Below are positions 23,788-29,541 of a stretch of DNA of 29,541 bases, in pieces. The notes under the pieces are model-generated. The model did not search any database. It was not told the origin of the DNA and worked only from the letters and a program-made list of their open reading frames with translations. This DNA comes from Phycisphaerales bacterium UBA3190 (GTDB lineage Bacteria; Planctomycetota; Phycisphaerae; Phycisphaerales; UBA1924), in the NCBI GenBank assembly GCA_002364005.1, contig DEXG01000023.1, forward strand, positions 1 through 29,541. Direction: 5' to 3'. A program made the translations under genes and the position numbers. Position 1 is the first letter of the stretch. Every line of letters begins with the position of its first letter.

Positions 23788-24920
23788 GACGGACACCCCT
23801 CAAGATAGCGGGCGATGAAGATCGCGAGATCGCGTGCGTCCCACTGCCCATTGAGATCAAGATCCGCGTTGTATCGCTGCAGCGTAAGGACCGACAGGAA
23901 CCGGGTGACATCGTCGGGACCAACCTGGCCATCCCCGGTGTAATCCGCTCGGCACGGCGCGGTCACGGGTATGCCACTGATCACGCCAAAGCGGCCGCTC
24001 GCATTGAGATATCCCAGCTGGTCTTTGCCGATCGCAAACAGCTCCATGGAATCGCCGCTCATTTGAGGAATCCTGATGCGATCGATCTCCAGGAAGCGGT
24101 CGGTGTCGTATGCGACGAGTTCGCCGTCCATATGAACATAGGCGATCCCGAGTTCGGGCATCACTTCGATTGTCCCAGATACCCCGGGCAATGTCCCGAG
24201 CAGGTAGAGCGTCGCGGCATCGATGACATGCCCCCGCTGGTCGTAGATGCGCCCACCGAAGTGTTTGACACGCGTCGAGACACGCACGCCGTTGATCGAT
24301 CTGTCCGTGAGAAATCGGTTGTCCTCGAACGAAAGAAGCCGCGTCGTTGTGCCCGAGTTGTCCGTCCCGGTGAAGAGCAGGTCGTCATCGATGAAGACAA
24401 ATGCATCTGATCCAACGCTGCTGCTGCCGCCGATCACTCCGGTGTCATCGTAAATCCGATGACTCCGGGTGCCGCCGCCGTCAATCTTTACGGCGATCAC
24501 AGCGTGTTCATCATCTGGCGAGGGTTGGAACAGGACCACATTGACGGGATCGATCTCCCGCAGCTCGGTAGCCACCTGAGTATGCGTGTCATAATGCAGG
24601 AATGAGAGCTGGTTTCGCACGGAGATGTAGATCCGGTCCAGATTGCCCGACGAGCCCACCACATCGCCCTCGTAGGGCAGGGGGATCGCTTGGATGAGCT
24701 CACGCGACTGGGTGTTGATAACGCCCAGCGTGCGGTAGAGCGGGCTGGAACTCTGCGCATCCATGCTGAGAAAGACCTGATCGTGGAATCGATCCTGCAC
24801 CATTCCGTTGGCGATGTAATCGCTCTGCCAGATCTCGATGTCGTCGAAGATCCCCTCGTGTTGTGCCCACGCATGCTGGGTAAACATCACAAGCAGCAAG
24901 GATACAACCACGAAACGCAT
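23784..24920 (-). CDS. Secreted beta-propeller-like protein with C-terminal dockerin-like EF-hand pair (first of tandem)
   Basis: The protein has 378 residues. A signal peptide lies at 1-19 with an AWA-Q cleavage site. The start ATG at 24920 has GAGGGG eight bases upstream. The body is a likely beta-propeller built from strand-rich units: FHDQVFLSMDAQ, LGVINTQSRELIQAIPLP, RIYISVRNQLSFLHYDTHTQ, and later GIAYVHMDGELVAYDTDRFL. The C-terminus (about 325-378) is a dockerin-like pair with loops DYTGDGQVGPDD and DLDLNGQWDARD, both close to the calcium-binding pattern, ending GCPS. It is paralogous in layout to the next gene and shares a four-base ATGA overlap with it, so the two are translationally coupled. 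They are presumably exported together. Function unknown; surface or periplasmic sensing, adhesion or polymer binding are all possible. Confidence 0.82.
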   Translation of the reverse strand: MRFVVVSLLLVMFTQHAWAQHEGIFDDIEIWQSDYIANGMVQDRFHDQVFLSMDAQSSSPLYRTLGVINTQSRELIQAIPLPYEGDVVGSSGNLDRIYISVRNQLSFLHYDTHTQVATELREIDPVNVVLFQPSPDDEHAVIAVKIDGGGTRSHRIYDDTGVIGGSSSVGSDAFVFIDDDLLFTGTDNSGTTTRLLSFEDNRFLTDRSINGVRVSTRVKHFGGRIYDQRGHVIDAATLYLLGTLPGVSGTIEVMPELGIAYVHMDGELVAYDTDRFLEIDRIRIPQMSGDSMELFAIGKDQLGYLNASGRFGVISGIPVTAPCRADYTGDGQVGPDDVTRFLSVLTLQRYNADLDLNGQWDARDLAIFIARYLEGCPS

Positions 24921-25040
24921 AAAGAGCCCCTCAAGAACAGCTGAGCGACCACATTACCTGATCGGGGGAAGGCACTCCAATCAAATCTGGTGGGATTATC
25001 CAAAGACCACAGGATCGCCGCCCCAGTGGGTATGAACATG

Positions 25041-25068
25041 AAAAAACCTCAGCAAGTGCTGAGGTTTT
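25041..25068 (-). terminator. Rho-independent terminator of tRNA-Asp
   Basis: An 11-bp stem (25043-25053 with 25058-25068) has a four-base loop, followed on the minus strand by a run of six T (four of them inside the stem). It lies four bases past the tRNA 3' end. Confidence 0.85.
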
Positions 25069-25071
25069 CAA

Positions 25072-25145
25072 CGAGGCGGACGGGACTCGAACCCGCAACC
25101 TCCGGCGTGACAGGCCGGGACTCTAACCAATTGAGCTACCGCCCC
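25072..25145 (-). tRNA. tRNA-Asp (anticodon GUC)
   Basis: A 74-base cloverleaf on the minus strand. The acceptor stem GGGGCGG pairs with CCGCCTC (one G-T), and the discriminator base is G, as expected for Asp. The D arm is GCTC ... GAGT. The anticodon stem CCGGC/GCCGG encloses the loop CTGTCAC, giving GUC. The T arm contains GGTTCGAGTCC. CCA is not encoded, so the CCA end must be added by a nucleotidyltransferase. A promoter lies 46-73 bases upstream and a terminator directly follows, so this is a single-gene transcription unit. Confidence 0.96.
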
Positions 25146-25190
25146 TGGTAGCATTCGGGTACCGCTCGATGAGCAGATCCGAGAGTGACG

Positions 25191-25218
25191 ATGGTATTCC
25201 AAGACTCGAAAGTGTCAA
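25191..25218 (-). promoter_or_regulatory. Promoter of tRNA-Asp
   Basis: On the minus strand a perfect TTGACA (25218-25213), a 16-base spacer and TACCAT (25196-25191) precede the tRNA with a predicted leader of about 40 bases. It is the best -35 box in the window. Confidence 0.6.
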
Positions 25219-25244
25219 GCAATCTGTGGTCGCAAATCGCGGTT

Positions 25245-25277
25245 CTGATTCGAAAAACGGATGATTTTCGCAATCAG
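25245..25277 (-). terminator. Hairpin after the small membrane protein gene, possible terminator
   Basis: A 12-bp stem with one bulged base joins CTGATTCGAAAA (25245-25256) and its complement (25265-25277) around an eight-base loop. It begins 13 bases after the stop at 25290. No T-tract follows, so efficiency is uncertain. Confidence 0.4.
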
Positions 25278-25289
25278 GCGGTCTGGCGA

Positions 25290-25496
25290 TTACTTATCGA
25301 CCTTCAACTCGATGCGGTTGGCGTCTTGGATGCTGAACGGCATGCCGTCAGGCGAGACTTTGCTGCCTGCGACCCAGAGCATTCCGACGGCGACGCCCAT
25401 TGCGACAACGCCGAGGAACATGAGTGCGGTGTAGACATCGGGGCTTGAACCACGATTCTGACGACCGCCGGGCATTTGCATTCCAAACTGACTCAT
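25290..25496 (-). CDS. Small single-pass membrane protein
   Basis: The protein has 68 residues. The start ATG at 25496 is preceded by AAGGAG eight bases away, a strong site. Residues 1-20 are polar and Gly/Gln/Pro-rich, and residues about 23-43 form one membrane helix (YTALMFLGVVAMGVAVGMLW). The rest is a short soluble tail (SPDGMPFSIQDANRIELKVDK). I recognise no named family. It follows the coiled-coil membrane protein gene after 36 bases, so the two are probably cotranscribed and may act in one envelope complex. The strong ribosome site and operon position make it a real gene despite its size. Confidence 0.75.
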   Translation of the reverse strand: MSQFGMQMPGGRQNRGSSPDVYTALMFLGVVAMGVAVGMLWVAGSKVSPDGMPFSIQDANRIELKVDK

Positions 25497-25532
25497 TGGA
25501 TTGCTCCTTGTCTTTTACGGGGTCGGGTGTGT

Positions 25533-26408
25533 TCAGCTGCCGAGCTTGCTCTGCACCTGGTCGCCCGGACGGACGATCTGGTTGTCCTTGACGAACGCGA
25601 CGCGGCCGACGGCATGGTTGAGATCAACCGATTCGACGATCAGGTCACCGAGGTACTGGGTGTTGTCTCGGATGATGTAGAAGCGGGCGTTCTCACGCAA
25701 GCGGTCGTTGCTGCCAAGGTTGATCCGGACGCGGGTGTAGCCGCTGTTGGGATCGTCGACGACCTCGTCGATCGTGCCGCGGATGACCGGGCCTGAGATC
25801 TCTGTGGGTGTCCGCTGCCCGTTGTTGCCCTGAGCGACCGCGGCACCACCACCGGCTTCATTGCCGAGTGCGACACGGAGTTCCTGGATCTGCTCCTGGA
25901 GTGCTCGCTTCACCTGCTCGTAAACGATGACCTGGCTCTCGAGGTCCGAGATCGCTTTCTCGAGGTCGATCTTCTGGTCGCGGTACGCGAGCTCGTCGTC
26001 ACGAAGACGGTCGTTCTCGTTCTTGTACTCGTCGATGATGCGGGCCTGGGTCTCGGTGGTGACACCGAGCTGGGCGATCTTGGACGAGATCGACTCGCGT
26101 GCGGCTTCTGCCTGACGCAGGGCGATGCGAAGCTCTGAGTTCTTCGCTTCGAGGCGACGGGTGTCAGCGTTGCGGCTGGCAAGCTCGTCCTGCAGGCGCT
26201 GGACATCTTCCTCTAGTGCTGCTTGCGCTTGGCCGTGCGTGGCACGCTGGGCGCCCAGCTCATTTTCAAAGGCGATCTTGGCCGCCTGCATGTCGCGGTA
26301 GTCCGCTGTGACGCGATCGACATTGACTGAGTATGCGATGGCCAGTGATGCCATCATGATGCTCAGCACAGCTGCGATGAGTACGAAAACCTTGGTCAGA
26401 ATGTGCAC
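25533..26408 (-). CDS. Membrane-anchored coiled-coil protein with C-terminal beta domain
   Basis: The protein has 291 residues from the GTG at 26408, which has GAGGAG six bases upstream. Residues 5-27 form one membrane segment (KVFVLIAAVLSIMMASLAIAY). Residues about 30-185 are a long coiled coil (many Ala, Glu, Gln and Arg heptads, for example LEEDVQRLQDELASRN and QVKRALQEQIQELRVAL). A Gly-rich linker follows. The C-terminus (about 205-290) is a beta-rich domain (VIRGTIDEV, RVRINLGSNDRLRENARFYII, VGRVAFV), with a pattern like the C-terminal domain of FlgT-type or similar envelope proteins. By layout it resembles MreC, but it is not a clear MreC. It likely spans the periplasm as a structural or scaffold protein. 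It is cotranscribed with a 68-residue membrane protein. Confidence 0.8.
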   Translation of the reverse strand: MHILTKVFVLIAAVLSIMMASLAIAYSVNVDRVTADYRDMQAAKIAFENELGAQRATHGQAQAALEEDVQRLQDELASRNADTRRLEAKNSELRIALRQAEAARESISSKIAQLGVTTETQARIIDEYKNENDRLRDDELAYRDQKIDLEKAISDLESQVIVYEQVKRALQEQIQELRVALGNEAGGGAAVAQGNNGQRTPTEISGPVIRGTIDEVVDDPNSGYTRVRINLGSNDRLRENARFYIIRDNTQYLGDLIVESVDLNHAVGRVAFVKDNQIVRPGDQVQSKLGS

Positions 26409-26495
26409 GATCCGCTCCTCGATTCCAAGCGTGATTGATCCTGTGTGGCTTTGGATGCCGTTCCCGACCCGTCAGGGATGCGAATCGGGGTTTCA

Positions 26496-26504
26496 AGTGT
26501 AGCA
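26496..26504 (-). promoter_or_regulatory. Extended -10 box (TGC-TACACT) for the coiled-coil gene
   Basis: On the minus strand TGC precedes TACACT about 87 bases before the GTG at 26408. The leader carries the strong Shine-Dalgarno site. No -35 is evident. Confidence 0.4.
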
Positions 26505-26602
26505 GGGATGTCCCTTGAGGGTGCGTGAACACGGGGTTCAAATACGCCCTCGATACCAACCCCGAGACCCGGGGAGGACAAACGATACGCGAAACGGCGG
26601 GG

Positions 26603-26629
26603 CCGGATCCGCTTTGAATGCGGATCGGG
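26603..26629 (-). terminator. Hairpin after the HEAT-repeat gene, possible terminator
   Basis: GATCCGC (26606-26612) and GCGGATC (26620-26626) pair around a seven-base loop, with two more G-C pairs beyond one mismatch. It begins nine bases after the stop at 26638. No T-tract follows, so it may only protect the mRNA 3' end. Confidence 0.35.
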
Positions 26630-26637
26630 GGTGCCTT

Positions 26638-27732
26638 TCAGTCATTTCTGCCTGATCTGGCAAGCTGACGCTGGGTGTAATCCACAATTGCGCCCGCAGC
26701 GGCAACCCGGGTGAGGTCAGATTGGTCGTTGAGCAGTATCGTTTCAAGTCGTCCCAGGTTCTCGCCGCCGTCCGTTTTACCAAGAACGGCCGCGGCCTGT
26801 GCCCGGACAAGTTCGTTGTTGGAATCGATGTAATCGAGCGCGACGAAGCTCCCCTCCCGGTGTCCCATCTGTGCCAGTGAGGACGCGACGCCAAGACGGA
26901 CCTCTGCGGGCATCGGCTGATCCGATTCAGGATCCGACAGGTAGATCAGTTGGTCGATCGAGCCCTCGTCGCGGACTTCGCCGATGATCTGAACGGCCAA
27001 GGCGGTCGCCTCGAGCTCATCGGCCCGAGAGGGGTACAACGCGGCCCTGATCGTGTCGATGCTTTCGTTATGGCCGAGTTTGTACATCGCCTCGGCGATT
27101 TGAAGCCGGAAAATCTTGCGCTCAATCGTCGAAGCACTCGGGAGACGCGTCATCGCGGCCTGCTGGAGCAAGGGAATCGCGGACTTCTCTTTGAGTTCGC
27201 CCAGCACGAACGCGGCCTGCGACCGGATCCTGGGGTTCGGGTGATCAAGGAGCAGGCTTGAGAGTTCTGTGATATCGACCGGCTCACCGAAGCGGGCCAG
27301 AGCAAACATTGCCGCGCAACGCACGAACGGGGATTCGTCTTGGAGCAATCCTCGCAGCGAGGGTGCCAGTGTTGCAAGGTTCCGCTTTCCGGCGACCATC
27401 GCGGCAACGGATCGCACCCCCTCATTCGGGTCATTGATGGCGAGCGCGACGATCGGTTCAACCCGTTCGGTAATCGGCGACAGTGCTTCGATCGCGTTGG
27501 CCCGGATCTGTGGGCTGGGATCAGTCGTCATCTCGATGAGCTGATCGATCGCGGCTTGGCGAACCTCAGACGATGGGGTGATTTCCACAACACGCTGGGT
27601 ACCATCGGGCTCAGTGAAGACGACCCGCTTTGGGCCGTCGGGCCTGATTTCAGCCCCGCAGCCCGTAAGGACGAGCAGGGTCACGCTCCCGAGTATGAGT
27701 CGTTGGAATCGATTGGTTGCGTATCTCATCAT
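26638..27732 (-). CDS. HEAT-repeat lipoprotein
   Basis: The chosen start, ATG at 27732, has AGGA nine bases upstream and gives a normal lipoprotein signal: a basic n-region (RYATNRFQR), a hydrophobic core and the lipobox VLTGC, with Cys25 as the lipidated residue. An ATG at 27768 overlaps the lnt stop as ATGA and would add 12 residues; it may still help coupling. The mature part is a string of HEAT/PBS-lyase-type helical repeats of about 30-35 residues (IRANAIEALSPI, VRSVAAMVAG, VRCAAMFALARFG, IRSQAAFVLGELK, VRAQAAAVLGK, TRVAAAGAIVDY). These form a curved solenoid used for protein-protein contacts. It lies directly behind lnt, whose product completes lipoprotein acylation. Partner unknown. 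Confidence 0.85.
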   Translation of the reverse strand: MMRYATNRFQRLILGSVTLLVLTGCGAEIRPDGPKRVVFTEPDGTQRVVEITPSSEVRQAAIDQLIEMTTDPSPQIRANAIEALSPITERVEPIVALAINDPNEGVRSVAAMVAGKRNLATLAPSLRGLLQDESPFVRCAAMFALARFGEPVDITELSSLLLDHPNPRIRSQAAFVLGELKEKSAIPLLQQAAMTRLPSASTIERKIFRLQIAEAMYKLGHNESIDTIRAALYPSRADELEATALAVQIIGEVRDEGSIDQLIYLSDPESDQPMPAEVRLGVASSLAQMGHREGSFVALDYIDSNNELVRAQAAAVLGKTDGGENLGRLETILLNDQSDLTRVAAAGAIVDYTQRQLARSGRND

Positions 27733-27764
27733 CAGTTGTGATCCTTCATCATTTCTCTGCGTCA

Positions 27765-29531
27765 TCATACTTCATTCGATGTCGATTTCATCGGGCGTAC
27801 GACGCGGGGCGATCCAAAGATCGAACAAGCTCCCCAAACGAGGGTTAGGAGCATGGTAATCAGCCCGAATGCATCGCCGAGCGAGGCAAAAGGGGTCAAC
27901 CCAGCCCCCAGCTTCACCTGCCCGATCAGGTGTCCCTCGTTTGGGTTGTCGCCCAAAGGGGTGATCGTGGTCGTGACGACTTGCCCGCGGTGATCGATGA
28001 CACCGGAAATCCCCGTGTTGGCGCTGCGGATCATCGGTGTCGCCAGCTCGATGCATCGCCAGCGGGCGTTCTGCAGATGCGCCGCTCGGCCGGTCGGTGA
28101 CGAGCCAAACCACCCGTCGTTGGTGATGTTGACCATCACACCCGCTCGCCGCTTGCCGTTCCGGGCCACAAGACGGCGACAAACACTGGAAATCGTGGCC
28201 TCGAAACAGATCGGGGTGGCGAGCGAAACGGTACTGGAACCGTCATGCAGCGGGAGTGTCAGGTTCCGGGGCTCTTTGCCCGGGTCGAGCACGAACTGCA
28301 TCCCGCTGGCCCCGAGCGACAAGAGGTTCTGTTCGAGCCATTCGATGCTGGAGATATAGGGCATCACCTCCCCGAACGGGGTCAGGTGGAGCTTGTCGTA
28401 CCAGACCGGGTCGACCTGCCCGTGCTCGATGACGAAGGCGCTGTTGTACATCGCGTCGCGTTGGTAGTCGAATCCGCGATCGATCTCGACGATGCGCAGG
28501 TTGTCGTATGCGACCGACCCCACCACCATCGGGATGCCCAGCGCGTCCTGCATGATCAGCAGCTCATCGACAACCTCCGTGGCACTGATGCGCGAGGGCA
28601 CCGCCAGGTCGGGCACATCGTTCGCATTGCGGGGAGTCATGCTCCATGCGAGCCCTTCGGCTCGCTCGATATCGAGCGAAATAGGGTCCAGCGTCCAACC
28701 GGGCACGAAGCCCTCGGGCCAGATGATCGCGTCCAGTGGGAGCGGGTTGGTCGGGTCGTTTGCCGCTGCGATGCTGATGTCACGCAGGGTCTGCCAGTCG
28801 CGGTAGCGCTGACGAACGGTCCAATCGATGCGGTTATCTTGAGGGACATCGGGCTGCACGATGGCAAAGCGAAAAGTCGGCGTGCCCGGATCTGCAGGCG
28901 GCGTCAGCAGCAGCCCTGAGCATACCCACGCCATGAAGAGGCCCGCAGCCGCGAAACCCGCCCGTTTGCGTTTCTGGTTCGAACGCTCTCGGAATGCAAG
29001 ATACAGCAGCATGCCGTAGCACGCGGCGAGGTATGAAACGAAGTACACGCCAGCGATCGAGGCAGGCATCGCGAGCACCGAGCGTGGCGATTCGACAAGC
29101 GGGTGGGCGAGCAAATACCAGGGATACCCGGACGCGAACACACTGCCTCGGAAATACTCAACGCCAACCCAAACCAGCGGGAGCAGCAGGACCTGTCGCC
29201 CGAATCGGTTGCTGATGCGGGCCGCGAGCCAGATGAAGAGCATGGTGTAGAGACTGAGCACAATGACCAGCGGGATGAGCCCCATCGCTGAGACATCTTT
29301 CACCCAGAGGTGCAACCACAGCCACGCGGGGCTGGCCCCGAGCGCCCCCCAGAACGCGGCTCGCGCGGGACGCATCCTCGGGCTTTGTGCGAGGATGAAC
29401 AGCGGCAACGGGTAAACGAACGCGAGACCCCAGAACGAAAACGGCGGGAATGCGAGCACGAACAGGAGCGCATGCAACAGTCCGAGCAGCAAAGCCCGGC
29501 GGGGCCCGGATCGTGAAAGGTTCTCGGTCAT
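27765..29531 (-). CDS. lnt: Apolipoprotein N-acyltransferase
   Basis: Lnt transfers an acyl chain from phospholipid to the N-terminal Cys of lipoproteins in the inner membrane. From the ATG at 29531 the protein has 588 residues; an in-frame GTG at 29540 and upstream starts beyond the window cannot be excluded. The first about 210 residues hold six or seven membrane segments. The nitrilase domain follows with its triad: Glu273 in IIWPEGF, Lys380 in YDKLHLTPFGE and Cys442 in PICFEATI. NITNDGWFGSSPTGRAAHLQNARWRCIE and RSANTGISGVID are also typical. A last membrane segment closes the protein (FGLITMLLTLVWGACSIFG). It shares an ATGA overlap with the next reading frame and likely forms an operon with the HEAT lipoprotein. 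Confidence 0.94.
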   Translation of the reverse strand: MTENLSRSGPRRALLLGLLHALLFVLAFPPFSFWGLAFVYPLPLFILAQSPRMRPARAAFWGALGASPAWLWLHLWVKDVSAMGLIPLVIVLSLYTMLFIWLAARISNRFGRQVLLLPLVWVGVEYFRGSVFASGYPWYLLAHPLVESPRSVLAMPASIAGVYFVSYLAACYGMLLYLAFRERSNQKRKRAGFAAAGLFMAWVCSGLLLTPPADPGTPTFRFAIVQPDVPQDNRIDWTVRQRYRDWQTLRDISIAAANDPTNPLPLDAIIWPEGFVPGWTLDPISLDIERAEGLAWSMTPRNANDVPDLAVPSRISATEVVDELLIMQDALGIPMVVGSVAYDNLRIVEIDRGFDYQRDAMYNSAFVIEHGQVDPVWYDKLHLTPFGEVMPYISSIEWLEQNLLSLGASGMQFVLDPGKEPRNLTLPLHDGSSTVSLATPICFEATISSVCRRLVARNGKRRAGVMVNITNDGWFGSSPTGRAAHLQNARWRCIELATPMIRSANTGISGVIDHRGQVVTTTITPLGDNPNEGHLIGQVKLGAGLTPFASLGDAFGLITMLLTLVWGACSIFGSPRVVRPMKSTSNEV

Positions 29532-29541
29532 GGCTCGCACC

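Overview
The window looks like a piece of a chromosome from a GC-rich, Gram-negative bacterium, most likely a planctomycete of the class Phycisphaerae. This is inferred from three things. Two secreted proteins end in a paired EF-hand (dockerin-like) module closing on Gly-Cys. The SpoIIE-type phosphatase opens with an EVWGG segment that I associate with planctomycete proteins. Several small membrane or coiled-coil proteins have no clear counterpart in model bacteria. An outer membrane with lipid A and lipoproteins is implied by lpxB, lnt, an ExbB-type channel protein and a lipobox protein. I see no phage, transposon, CRISPR array or plasmid signature. The content is mainly housekeeping, with a short accessory stretch at about 21.2-24.9 kb.

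Layout. 0-2.4 kb: panB and a truncated HtrA-like protease run leftward; a D-amino-acid-oxidase-type flavoprotein runs rightward, and its sequence order appears circularly permuted. 2.4-5.4 kb: an ABC-F ATPase and two small membrane proteins. 5.4-9.3 kb: an alanine/sodium symporter, a PD-(D/E)XK-like protein and lpxB. 9.4-11.6 kb: a histidine kinase and an unusual REC-XRE response regulator. 11.7-14.3 kb: rsmB, a PTS EIIA domain protein and an ExbB-like protein. 14.3-19.2 kb: a rightward run of ispA-type prenyl synthase, dxs, nadK and a PP2C/SpoIIE phosphatase; the first two give the MEP entry step and short-chain prenyl diphosphate synthesis. 19.2-22.3 kb: a CPA1 antiporter and a renalase-like flavoprotein, divergently transcribed around a hairpin-containing leader. 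22.3-25 kb: an unassigned gap and a tandem pair of secreted beta-propeller-like proteins. 25-29.5 kb: tRNA-Asp, a two-gene membrane/coiled-coil unit, and lnt followed by a HEAT-repeat lipoprotein.

A recurring theme is the placement of promoters. At least eight genes have a TAnnnT -10-like box only 5-9 bases before the start codon and no Shine-Dalgarno sequence, which suggests leaderless transcripts. Several of these boxes, and some further upstream, read TGC-TAnnnT (extended -10). Other genes, including dxs, the propeller pair, the coiled-coil unit and the DAAO-like gene, carry ordinary Shine-Dalgarno sites. The most novel item is the permuted DAAO-like protein.
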